Part shown: piece by piece, positions 41,106-48,787 of the stretch
Layout: each line of letters opens with the position of its first letter
How positions within the stretch are numbered: position 1 is the first letter of the stretch
NCBI GenBank assembly: GCA_000773965.1
Contig: JRUP01000006.1
Span: 124,001 to 188,000, forward strand
Direction of reading: 5' to 3'
DNA: 64,000 nt
Source of the DNA: Enterobacter cancerogenus
Lineage (GTDB): Bacteria > Pseudomonadota > Gammaproteobacteria > Enterobacterales > Enterobacteriaceae
Program-made: the position numbers and the translations under genes
The notes under the pieces: model-generated
Databases searched by the model: none
The model's input: the letters and a program-made list of their open reading frames with translations, nothing else
Told to the model about the DNA's origin: nothing

Positions 41106-41162
41106 CCTGATCCCATCTTTGTGCTTGTAGCGGACAGACTCTACTCATCAGGCCCGGCCTGA
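41106..41162 (+). promoter_or_regulatory. riboswitch expression platform
   Basis: ATCAGG at 41147-41152 can pair with CCTGAT at 41106-41111, or with the identical CCTGAT inside the aptamer core (41054-41059). The overlapping TCAGGC (41148-41153) can instead form a hairpin with GCCTGA (41157-41162). These helices exclude one another, as expected of a switching region. No strong T-run follows, so control may act on translation or through Rho. Confidence 0.5.
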
Positions 41163-41197
41163 GAAATTTCGCGCAATCGCAACTGGTGGACTCGCCC

Positions 41198-42280
41198 ATG
41201 ACTGAAGCTGCTTTGATCGACGCTTTGCTCACCTTTCTTCAGCGTCAGGATACAACCGACGACGACTTTAACCGCATGGCGCTTGCCGTCTTCGCGTACC
41301 AATTTGAACACAACCTTCCTTATCGCCGCTTCGCCATGCAGCGCGGCCGCACACCGTTTACGGTGAAAAACTGGCGTGCCATCCCGGCAATTCCCATCAC
41401 CGCCTTTAAGGATTTGACGCTGAGCTGCCATGCCACAGATGACGTCGAAGCGGTGTTTATGACCAGCGGAACCACCGGTACGGTGAAAGGTCGCAGCTAT
41501 CATCCGACGCTTGATGTCTGGAAATGCTCGATGGTGCAGAATTTCAGCCAGCGCTTTATGGCGGGCGAAGAGCGGATTCACATGGGCATTTTGTTCCCTG
41601 ATAATCGGGCGCTGCCCAACTCTTCGCTGGCCCATTACCTGACGTTAGCGGTGGAAAAATTTGGCACCGCCGAGAGCGAAGTGCTGCTGGATGACAGCGG
41701 TATCGCGATAGATCGCCTGTTTGCTGCGTTGGAGCAGGCTGAAGCACAGGGCGAGCCTTATGCGCTGCTGGGCGCGAGCTACAGCTTTGTCCATCTGCTC
41801 GACGAACTGCAGCGCCAGGGGCGACATTTTGCATTACCCGCTGGCAGCCGAATTTTGGATACCGGTGGATTTAAGGGGCAATCCCGTGAGATTGAGGCCG
41901 AGCAGTTTTACGCCGAGCTGAGTGCGGCGTTGGGCGTACCGCGCACGCACTGCATCAACATGTACGGCATGACCGAACTGAGCAGCCAGTTTTATGATGA
42001 TGGCAACGTTGCCTGTCCCTCGGTGAAATCCGGCCCGCACTGGATCCGCACACGCGTGGTCAATCCGTTGACGGGCGAAGAGGTACCGGAAGGTGAGATG
42101 GGCGTGCTGGTGCACCATGATTTGGCTCATTTCAATTCGGTTTCTGCTTTGCTAACGGAAGATGCGGGCCGGGCGGTCGCTGGCGGCTTCCATCTGCTGG
42201 GCCGGGTCACCGGGGCGGATGCGAAGGGCTGTTCGCTGGCGATGGAAGAATTCCTGGCTGCTGCGCAGGGTGCGGTGTGA
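41198..42280 (+). CDS. LuxE-type acid:AMP ligase (acyl-protein synthetase family)
   Basis: 360 residues from the ATG at 41198; GGTGGA lies about seven bases upstream, and a GTG at 41186 is the alternative. The ANL/LuxE adenylation motifs are clear: MTSGTTGTVKGRS (residues 88-100), DTGGFKG (221-227) and YGMTELSSQFYDDG (256-269). LuxE enzymes activate a carboxylic acid as acyl-AMP and pass it to a Cys or to the LuxC-type partner. The next gene is LuxC-like and overlaps by four bases; no luxA or luxB is present, so this is not bioluminescence. It is the first gene under a TPP riboswitch. The acid substrate is unknown. Confidence 0.88.
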   Translation: MTEAALIDALLTFLQRQDTTDDDFNRMALAVFAYQFEHNLPYRRFAMQRGRTPFTVKNWRAIPAIPITAFKDLTLSCHATDDVEAVFMTSGTTGTVKGRSYHPTLDVWKCSMVQNFSQRFMAGEERIHMGILFPDNRALPNSSLAHYLTLAVEKFGTAESEVLLDDSGIAIDRLFAALEQAEAQGEPYALLGASYSFVHLLDELQRQGRHFALPAGSRILDTGGFKGQSREIEAEQFYAELSAALGVPRTHCINMYGMTELSSQFYDDGNVACPSVKSGPHWIRTRVVNPLTGEEVPEGEMGVLVHHDLAHFNSVSALLTEDAGRAVAGGFHLLGRVTGADAKGCSLAMEEFLAAAQGAV

Positions 42281-43728
42281 AAGAGGTCGCGGGTTATCTA
42301 CCGGGATGTTTATCACCTGAAGGGGTGCAGTGGCGCACGCTGAGTTTTAGCCATCACGGCCAGCACCTGGATGTCGACGTGCCTGACCTGAATCCGGCAC
42401 AAATTACACTTCTCAGCGCACATCTGCGCGATCACGCTCGCGCTTATCTCACAACGCTGAGCGTGGCGAAGATCGTAGCAATTATTGATGAGGCCATTGC
42501 GCGTTTGCTGGATCGAAACCATCCACTGCGCCGCAAGGCCGAAATGCTGCTGCCGATTGTCACCGGTTATGACGCTGAGATGATTCGCCTTGGGCTTACC
42601 GGATACCTCAAAACTTTTCGACAGCCTCAGCTCAAGCGCTTTTTAGCCGAGGACTTTAACGATCCACAGCTGCTGGATGATTTTCAGCCGCGACCTAATG
42701 GAGGCTTCGCACGGGCATTTGGCCCGGACCTGCTCATGCATATCTGGGCAGGAAATGTGCCAGGTCTACCGCTGTGGAGTCTGATTTGTGGATTGCTGGT
42801 GAAAGCGGGCAGCGTGGGCAAATTGCCCGGTGCCGAACCGCTGATGGCGGGCTGGTTCGCGCAACTGCTGGCTGAGATCGATCCCCAACTTGGCGAATGC
42901 CTGGCGGTAGTGTGGTGGAAAGGCGGCGAAGCCGAAGCAGAAAAACACTGGTTAACACAGCCTGACGTGGTGATGGCTTACGGTGGTAATGCCGCGCTGT
43001 CTGCCCTCAAACAGCAGCTGCCTGTCACCACGCGTTTTCTGCCGCACGGCCATAAAATCAGCGTGGGGCTGGTGGCGCGTTCGGCGCTGGACACTAGGCA
43101 GGGCGTCGAACTGGCGCAGCGCGCGGCCTATGACGTCATGCGCTATGACCAGGCGGGCTGTTACTCACCGCAAATGCTGTTCGTTGAACGCGGCGGACGC
43201 ATTACGCCGCAGGAGTTCGCGGAGTATATCGCCCATGAACTGCGAGCGCTGGCGCGCAAATATCCGCGTCGAGTGCTGTCTTCGGCTGAAGTGAACAGCG
43301 TGGCAACCTGGCGCAGCCGTGAAGAGATTCGCGCGTTGCAGGACGATCGCATCCTGTTCGGCGAGCCAACGGACAGCTGGTCGGTGGTGGTAGTTGATGG
43401 CCCCGAAGCTCTGATGCCGTCGGCACTCGGACGCACGCTTAAAGTGGTGGCCGTTGATGAGATTGAGAATGTGATTGCATTGATTTCGCAGAAGAAAATT
43501 TATCTGCAAACGGCGGCGGTGGCGGCCACTCCGCGCGAGCTGTTTGTTCTCGCCGCGCGGCTAGGGCAAGCCGGTATCACCCGTATTACTGCCTTTGGCA
43601 GCATGACATCGCCTGCCGCCGGATGGCATCACGATGGCCGCTTTAGCCTGCTGGATCTGGTCACTTTTACGGAAATAGAGGCATCTGCTGAAACTGCCGC
43701 TGAGCGCTTCGCGCCCTATGCGGATTGA
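42277..43728 (+). CDS. LuxC-type acyl reductase
   Basis: 483 residues, the size of LuxC. It starts at a GTG overlapping the ligase stop (GTGA), so translation is coupled. The aldehyde-dehydrogenase-like fold shows HIWAGNVPGLPLWSLICGLLVKAGSVGKLPGAEPL (residues 155-189, nucleotide binding), HGHKISVGLV and the catalytic Cys295 in RYDQAGCYSPQ. LuxC reduces an activated acyl group, bound as a thioester on this Cys, to an aldehyde with NADPH. Paired with the LuxE-like ligase it would form an acid-to-aldehyde reductase complex, in the cytoplasm. Control by the TPP riboswitch is inferred from the operon layout. Confidence 0.9.
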   Translation: MKEVAGYLPGCLSPEGVQWRTLSFSHHGQHLDVDVPDLNPAQITLLSAHLRDHARAYLTTLSVAKIVAIIDEAIARLLDRNHPLRRKAEMLLPIVTGYDAEMIRLGLTGYLKTFRQPQLKRFLAEDFNDPQLLDDFQPRPNGGFARAFGPDLLMHIWAGNVPGLPLWSLICGLLVKAGSVGKLPGAEPLMAGWFAQLLAEIDPQLGECLAVVWWKGGEAEAEKHWLTQPDVVMAYGGNAALSALKQQLPVTTRFLPHGHKISVGLVARSALDTRQGVELAQRAAYDVMRYDQAGCYSPQMLFVERGGRITPQEFAEYIAHELRALARKYPRRVLSSAEVNSVATWRSREEIRALQDDRILFGEPTDSWSVVVVDGPEALMPSALGRTLKVVAVDEIENVIALISQKKIYLQTAAVAATPRELFVLAARLGQAGITRITAFGSMTSPAAGWHHDGRFSLLDLVTFTEIEASAETAAERFAPYAD

Positions 43729-43754
43729 ATCCATGTTTTTACAGGAGGTAAGAG

Positions 43755-44522
43755 ATGAAATTTGCTGATCAAACGATTCTGGTGACGGGGGCGAGCCGGG
43801 GTATTGGTGCAGCTATCGCGCAGGCTTTCGCCGCTGAGGGTGCGCTGGTGGTGGTGAACTACCTGCGCAGTGAAGCCGCCGCGATGCAAGTGGTAAAAAG
43901 CTGTGAAGCACTGGGCGGTTCGGCCATCGCCATTCGCGCTGACGTCACCTCAGCAGAGCAGGTAGCGGCGATGATGGAGCAGATCGCTAACACCACGGGT
44001 CGTCTGGATGCGGTGGTGAATAATGCTTTCGCACCCTATGTTTTCGATACCGATAATCGACAGCGCTTTTGGGAAACCTCATGGCAGGGCTACCAAAGCC
44101 AGTTTGACGGTGCCGTCGGCGCGGCCTATAACGTCTGCCAGGCCGCGTTGCCGCTGATGCGCTCACGCACACGCGGCAGCATTATCAATCTTTCCAGCGA
44201 TCTGGTGGCGCGTCCGTCTGTTCCTTACCACGATTACGTCACGGCGAAATCCGCATTAATAGGCTTTAGCCGTTCACTCGCCGCCGAACTGGGGCCGCTG
44301 GGGATTCGAGTGAACTGCGTTGCGCCGGGTCTGGTCTATCCCACCGATGCCAGCAGTGCGACGCGAGAAGACGTGCGCGATTTTATCACCGCACAAACGC
44401 CGCTGCGCCGAATTGCCGAGCCAGTGGATGTCGCCGGTCCGGTGATGTTTTTAGCCTCAGAATGGAGCGAGTTTGTCACCGGGCAAACGCTGTATGTGGA
44501 TGGGGGGTTGGTGATGGGGTAA
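43755..44522 (+). CDS. short-chain dehydrogenase/reductase in the TPP-riboswitch operon
   Basis: 255 residues, classical SDR. Seen are the cofactor motif TGASRGIG (11-18), NNAF (89-92) in place of NNAG, catalytic Ser148 (INLSS), Tyr161 and Lys165 (YVTAK), and the PG-type C-terminal FVTGQTLYVDGG. A strong AGGAGG precedes the ATG, 26 bases after the LuxC-like gene. Name transfer would call it FabG-like, but an insert (FDTDNRQRFWETSWQGYQSQFDG) and the operon argue for a special substrate. It could reduce the aldehyde made by the LuxE/LuxC pair to an alcohol. I recall an SDR, named oarX, among THI-element-regulated genes in comparative work, but cannot confirm identity here. Confidence 0.9.
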   Translation: MKFADQTILVTGASRGIGAAIAQAFAAEGALVVVNYLRSEAAAMQVVKSCEALGGSAIAIRADVTSAEQVAAMMEQIANTTGRLDAVVNNAFAPYVFDTDNRQRFWETSWQGYQSQFDGAVGAAYNVCQAALPLMRSRTRGSIINLSSDLVARPSVPYHDYVTAKSALIGFSRSLAAELGPLGIRVNCVAPGLVYPTDASSATREDVRDFITAQTPLRRIAEPVDVAGPVMFLASEWSEFVTGQTLYVDGGLVMG

Positions 44523-44626
44523 CGGGGGCCGAACGCTGATATTGTTGGCAGCACGATGGGTTAGCGTTAGTCTGATCACTGATTTATCAATTGGCTAACG
44601 CCGCTTAACGTAAACAGGGAGGTTTA

Positions 44627-45568
44627 ATGAATACCGCAACTATCCGCGCCGTCATCGGTGGAACGCTTTTAATGGCGTCGAGCTTAGTATCGGCGTCTGC
44701 CGCACAGCCATTGCCTGTGCCTCCAGAACATCCGAACTCGCAGCGAATCTCTGTGGAGACGCAAGGGGCGGGAACGGATGTCATATTGATTCCAGGGCTG
44801 GCGTCATCGCGCGACGTTTGGGCCGATTTATCTGCAAAATTACGTAAGAGCCATCGCATTCATCTTATCGAGCTTGCAGGCTTCGCGAATACGCCTGCCA
44901 TTGCCAACCCGGACGGGAAAATCATGGCTCCGGCAGTTGACGCCATCGCTGCATATATTCACGCCCAGCACATCGAATCCCCAGTGATCATTGGCCATTC
45001 TCTTGGGGGAGAAATGGCATTGATGCTGGCTGCTCGTCATCCTGACCTGGTGGGGCGCGTGCTGGTCGTTGATGCGTTGCCGTTCTATTCATTGATGTTC
45101 AATCCAGCGGCGACCAGCGAAACGGTCGCCCCGCAGGCCACTGCCACGCGAAATTTAATTTTGGGGCAGTCGCCGGAGCAATTCACGGAGTTTCAGAAAG
45201 CATCCATAGCTCGTTTAGCGAAGACCGAGGCGGTGAGGCCAGCACTGGTGGCGGCGGGAATCCATTCCGATCGTAAAACCATTGCCGATGCCGTGTATGA
45301 AGTGATGATCACCGATTTGCGTCCCGAACTTGGCCGCATCAGAGCGCCGATTGAGGTCGTATACGCGTATGACACGCTATTCGGCGTACCAGCAGCCAGC
45401 GTGGATGCGATGTACCGTCGAGCCTATGCTTCTGCACCCAATATCCACTTCACACGGATCGATGACAGTTTTCACTTTGTTATGCTTGATCAGCCTGAGC
45501 GGTTTTCCAGCGTGGTTGAGTCGTTTTTGGATGGCGATGCTAGCCAGATGCAGCCACAAACTGAATGA
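44627..45568 (+). CDS. secreted alpha/beta hydrolase
   Basis: 313 residues. A signal peptide (AVIGGTLLMASSLVSASAA) precedes an alpha/beta hydrolase fold: DVILIPGLASSRDVWADLS (oxyanion strand), IIGHSLGGEMAL with nucleophile Ser125, LVVDALPF, and a late IDDSFHFVMLDQPERF with the catalytic His. The GGGAGGT ribosome site is good. The protein should act in the periplasm or outside the cell on an ester, lactone or peptide. It has its own gap after the SDR gene (104 bases), so membership of the riboswitch operon is possible but unproven. Substrate unknown. Confidence 0.82.
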   Translation: MNTATIRAVIGGTLLMASSLVSASAAQPLPVPPEHPNSQRISVETQGAGTDVILIPGLASSRDVWADLSAKLRKSHRIHLIELAGFANTPAIANPDGKIMAPAVDAIAAYIHAQHIESPVIIGHSLGGEMALMLAARHPDLVGRVLVVDALPFYSLMFNPAATSETVAPQATATRNLILGQSPEQFTEFQKASIARLAKTEAVRPALVAAGIHSDRKTIADAVYEVMITDLRPELGRIRAPIEVVYAYDTLFGVPAASVDAMYRRAYASAPNIHFTRIDDSFHFVMLDQPERFSSVVESFLDGDASQMQPQTE

Positions 45569-45882
45569 GATTTTGGGAGGAACGGCCGGAATTGGCCGTT
45601 GCTTCGGTGCATTAGAGTGTAGGGCGCAGATATTGCGCGGGATGCATGTCTGCTGTGAAAGAGATGGGGGGATGAGATGGGAAGGGCTGCTTTGAGCGAC
45701 AAGCAGAAGTTGCTCATTGTTGTAGCGAACACTGAAATTGCCATATCTCGGAGCGAGATATTAGTCCCCCATATTTCAGTGAGAAGCTGCAAACTATAAC
45801 AGACTATTGCACTTGGTTTTTTTCTAGATTAGCTTTGTCTGTTAACAGTTCGATACTTACAAAGTGATAGGGAGATTACTCG
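45569..45882. other. intergenic region with two palindromes
   Basis: It holds a terminator-like stem AACGGCC/GGCCGTT (45581-45600, no T-run) just after the hydrolase gene and a large nested inverted repeat at 45719-45794. No gene was recognised. From here rightwards the DNA becomes clearly AT-richer. Confidence 0.6.
45719..45794. repeat. nested inverted repeat, possible structured RNA or mobile remnant
   Basis: Three nested helices: GTTGTAGC (45719-45726) with GCTGCAAAC (45786-45794, one bulge and one wobble), CACTGAAAT (45730-45738) with ATTTCAGTG (45773-45781, perfect), and ATATCTCG (45743-45750) with CGAGATAT (45754-45761, perfect, three-base loop). A T-rich tract follows at about 45813-45820. 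Confidence 0.6.
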
Positions 45883-46419
45883 ATGGTGTGGGAGTCTGAA
45901 CGTTTATTATTCCGTTATACCACGCGTGAAGATCTGCACGATTTATTCAGGATTTATGGGAATCCCGAAACACATAGGTTCAACCCACGTGGCCCACATA
46001 AAAATATTGAATCTTCGCAAGATATGCTGGAAAGAACGTTGAGCATATATGAAAAGCATGGTTTTGGTGATTGGACTATTTTTGAAAAATCGAATCCTAA
46101 TCGAGTTATAGGATTTGGTGGCGTATTTTGCAGCCAGTTCGATGGAAGAAATACAAACAATCTTGGATACCGATTCGAACCTGATGCATGGGGTAAAGGT
46201 TATGCAACAGAGCTCTCCATAAGGGCGATACGATTTGGATTTGATGAGGTCGGGCTGGAGGAAATTGTGGGTGTCGTTAGAGAAGACCACTTTGCTTCGA
46301 GGAAGGTACTGGAAAAATCTGGGCTTAAATTTTTAAAAAAGGTAGCAGACTTTGAAGGATTGCCACCCAGCCTCATGTTCCACATTACTCGGAATGATTG
46401 GATGGCAGCTCACTCCTGA
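45883..46419 (+). CDS. GNAT acetyltransferase, RimJ/RimL-like
   Basis: 178 residues, typical for the RimL-type (Acetyltransf_3) group. Landmarks are ESERLLFRYTTREDLHDLFRIYGNPETHRF at the N-terminus, VIGFGGVFCSQFD, the acetyl-CoA-binding AWGKGYATELSIRAIRFGF, and VREDHFASRKVLEKSGLKFLKK near the end. It would acetylate an N-terminal amine, amino acid or antibiotic-like amine with acetyl-CoA in the cytoplasm. AGGGAGA precedes the ATG. The base composition is AT-rich compared with the genes on the left, which marks the start of the island-like segment. Substrate unknown. Confidence 0.88.
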   Translation: MVWESERLLFRYTTREDLHDLFRIYGNPETHRFNPRGPHKNIESSQDMLERTLSIYEKHGFGDWTIFEKSNPNRVIGFGGVFCSQFDGRNTNNLGYRFEPDAWGKGYATELSIRAIRFGFDEVGLEEIVGVVREDHFASRKVLEKSGLKFLKKVADFEGLPPSLMFHITRNDWMAAHS

Positions 46420-46435
46420 TTAATTCTTAAACTCA

Positions 46436-46792
46436 CTACACTTTGCCCATTTCTGGCGTTCCCTGGTGAAACACCAGAGTCCACTGGCCTTCATTCGAAC
46501 ACAGCCAGCTTGAGGAACGCAATGCGGGACAGCTGCCATCAATGTTAAACGTGCGGTAATGAAGTATGGCGCAGCCGCACCCCATTTCGGTGAGTCGAAA
46601 ATCGCTACTGAGAATATGAGATGGAGTGTTCTCGCTTAACAACGACGTAATGGTATCTGAACGGTCAACCATAACGCCTGACCGGGTGATTTCCTGGAAT
46701 TCAGGATGAAGAATCAGTTCAAGCCACTGCCGGTCGTTGCGCCTGTCGCCGTGAAGGCTGCACTCCAGCCATCTGAGCTTCTCTAAAAGCAT
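46436..46792 (-). CDS. DUF4440/SnoaL-like (NTF2-fold) small protein
   Basis: 118 residues from the ATG at 46792, with GAGG about nine bases upstream; longer in-frame versions lack support. LLEKLRWLECSLHGDRRNDRQWLELILHPEFQEITRSGVMVDRSDTITSLL is the typical opening of DUF4440 proteins, a helical start followed by the strand with EI-x-x-SG. The end (LRSSSWLCSNEGQWTLVFHQGTP) is the characteristic late sheet with W and HQGT. Proteins of this fold are small cytoplasmic binding proteins or enzymes; many are encoded near resistance or acetyltransferase genes. It converges on the GNAT gene. Function unknown. Confidence 0.75.
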   Translation of the reverse strand: MLLEKLRWLECSLHGDRRNDRQWLELILHPEFQEITRSGVMVDRSDTITSLLSENTPSHILSSDFRLTEMGCGCAILHYRTFNIDGSCPALRSSSWLCSNEGQWTLVFHQGTPEMGKV

Positions 46793-46937
46793 TATGCTTA
46801 TCCTCGAGTGATTATGTCTGACGATCATATTTATCATAACAGTTCTTTTACAACTTCTGCTTTTGGCACGGAGCAGACCGTCCAGAGTGAAACTTGCTAC
46901 AATTATGTTCCTTGGCCAAAATAGCAACCAGGGGCTG

Positions 46938-47420
46938 CTATTTTTTATTCTGTGAAACCTTGTCAGGATAAATGATACTTTGTACTCTTTTGCCAGAGTT
47001 TGAATGCGCTATCATTTTTTTAGTAATGACATTGTAGCTTATTACCTCGGCCGACAAAGTGTTTCCATTTTGTTGAACAAAGGCGTCCTCGGTCAGGATA
47101 ACCTCTCCCGTTCCTGGCGTATATTTCAGTTTTTTGGAATTCCCGGAAAATGGTTTTCCATCCTCAGTTATCCCTTTGTATTTTATAGGGGTTCCTGTCG
47201 CAGTGATATAAGTGTTATTGGGATTTTCACGATGATAGATCGCTTCGTCTGCATCAATTGTCATATCACCACTGACAGCGTGCACTTGGCCAATAGCTTT
47301 GATATTGCCATTCGATAATACCAACTGTCTGTCCGATTCGATTGTGTACTTATTTGATTTCTGTTCAGAAGCAATAACAATTCCGCTGATAAAATAAAAA
47401 ATAGTAAAATACACCTTCAT
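46938..47420 (-). CDS. orphan LptA/OstA-family periplasmic protein
   Basis: 160 residues from the ATG at 47420, chosen because GGAG lies seven bases upstream; several earlier in-frame ATGs are less likely. A signal peptide (VYFTIFYFISGIVIASE) precedes an OstA-like beta-jellyroll: YTIESDRQLVLSNGNIKAIGQVHAVSGDMTIDADEAIYH, then GTPIKYKG and LKYTPGTGEVILTEDAFVQQNGNTLSAEVISYNVITKKMIA. LptA bridges lipopolysaccharide from inner to outer membrane and is normally encoded beside lptB. Here it stands alone in AT-rich DNA next to a TupA-like gene, so it is a paralogue, possibly serving another glycolipid or modifying LPS export. Confidence 0.82.
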   Translation of the reverse strand: MKVYFTIFYFISGIVIASEQKSNKYTIESDRQLVLSNGNIKAIGQVHAVSGDMTIDADEAIYHRENPNNTYITATGTPIKYKGITEDGKPFSGNSKKLKYTPGTGEVILTEDAFVQQNGNTLSAEVISYNVITKKMIAHSNSGKRVQSIIYPDKVSQNKK

Positions 47421-47562
47421 TTCCATCTCCATTTTACATTTTATCACGACTGGTTATTCAGCAATAATTTCACAAGCCAGGGTGATGCAAACATGACATA
47501 TCGCAATATGTAAGAAAAGTATTCGCCATAAACAATGGCGAATATTTATATATTTATGGGAG

Positions 47563-48450
47563 CTACCACAATGAGCCTAATAAATAATCAAATGAGGCTG
47601 GTTTGAATTTTATCCTGCCTGCGCCGGGTGTAAAGGTAAACTCATTAAAGTAAATTTTGTCTCCTGCCAAAAAAAGATCAATGCGGCAGTAATCAAATTC
47701 AGCAGATAGCTTACGGGATAATGCGACCATTTCAGGTAGCATATCCGGAGGCGCTATAGCCTTCGGTAAAACTGGATAATTTACAGTGACGACCTGCTTT
47801 TGCCAGTCCATATTATAAACATTGACATATTCCTTCCCCTGACTGTCTGTAAAGTCAGCCTCAATGTAGCGAGGTTCACCATTGAAGCAGTGAAAGCGGT
47901 ATAACTCAGGCGTGATATCACGATCTCGATTGCGAAATACATCAATGTATGCTTCACATATGATTTTAGGCTCTATGTCCCTGTAGTGTTTTTCACGGGT
48001 TACAATATACATATTTCTGGATAGAAAAAAGTTTATTTTCCTTTTTGCTTCGTGAAAACAAAATTCAGAGATATCATGACAAATAATGTAACTCCCACTG
48101 TCGTGACTGCATTTTATGACAAACCTTTTTGGAAAGGTACTGAAATTAATATCATCAAATGTGTTATAGACACCGATAAGCGGAACGAGATATTCTTCCC
48201 CGGCGACTTCTGCGACATGCTTTCTGGCATTGACTTTGTCGGCCAGTTGTCCAAACATTTCATTATTATCATAAAGCATGCGATAGATGACCTTTTCATT
48301 AAATCTTGTTGGATTATTCAGGTTAGGTATGGCTGAGAAATCTTTGCGAAATTTCCTGTCCTTATAGTCGTAATCATCGATGAGTAAAAAGCGAACTTCT
48401 TTCAATTTATACTCCAGGCGTTTCCCAAACCAGTTCGTTTTTTTATTCAT
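47563..48450 (-). CDS. TupA-like ATP-grasp protein
   Basis: 295 residues. The sequence matches the TupA-like ATP-grasp family in overall layout: NPTRFNEKVIYRMLYDNNEMFGQLADKVNARKHVAEVAGEEYLVPLIGVYNTFDDINF, then FVIKCSHDSGSYIICHD (nucleotide-binding strand), YRDIEPKIICEAYI, YRFHCFNGEPRYIEAD and a late YCRIDLFLAGDKIYFNEFTFTPGAGRIKF with the metal-binding acidic residues. Such proteins occur in polysaccharide and teichuronopeptide clusters and probably ligate amino acids or other groups to sugar polymers. AAGGA precedes the ATG. It lies 142 bases before the LptA paralogue on the same strand; no other polysaccharide genes are near. Confidence 0.82.
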   Translation of the reverse strand: MNKKTNWFGKRLEYKLKEVRFLLIDDYDYKDRKFRKDFSAIPNLNNPTRFNEKVIYRMLYDNNEMFGQLADKVNARKHVAEVAGEEYLVPLIGVYNTFDDINFSTFPKRFVIKCSHDSGSYIICHDISEFCFHEAKRKINFFLSRNMYIVTREKHYRDIEPKIICEAYIDVFRNRDRDITPELYRFHCFNGEPRYIEADFTDSQGKEYVNVYNMDWQKQVVTVNYPVLPKAIAPPDMLPEMVALSRKLSAEFDYCRIDLFLAGDKIYFNEFTFTPGAGRIKFKPASFDYLLGSLW

Positions 48451-48787
48451 GTGCTATCCTTGTTAAATTAAGATGTGTCACTTGCTGATAAATACAAGAT
48501 AATAAAAGGTGTATATACATATCATCAGAAATGATGTTATTTATCGTCGATTGAATGAACAGTGATCAACAGAGTTGGGAAAAGAAAGAATGCACTCCAA
48601 AAAGAAAATTCAATCCGTTAAATAAATACACGCTTGGTTCCAGCGTTAATGCTTTTGCTTTTTCCAAAATAGCAATCTCCATTGTTGTCTACATATAAAG
48701 ACATTTGGTTGTTACGGCAGTTTTTTTGTTTTGTATTTCTCCTTAGTTATTAATGTTGTCGTGTTGTATTTGTGATAAATTATTTAT
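48451..48787. other. AT-rich intergenic region
   Basis: About 340 bases between the zincin gene and the TupA-like gene, very AT-rich. No gene, strong hairpin or recognised site. It probably carries the promoter of the TupA-like gene. Confidence 0.5.

Noticed and set aside
41198..43728. Bioluminescence (lux) operon
   Set aside because: LuxE- and LuxC-type genes are present, but there is no luxA, luxB or luxD, and control is by a TPP riboswitch.
45719..45794. Integron attC site
   Set aside because: The nested repeat lacks the paired RYYYAAC/GTTRRRY core sites and no integrase or cassette array is near.
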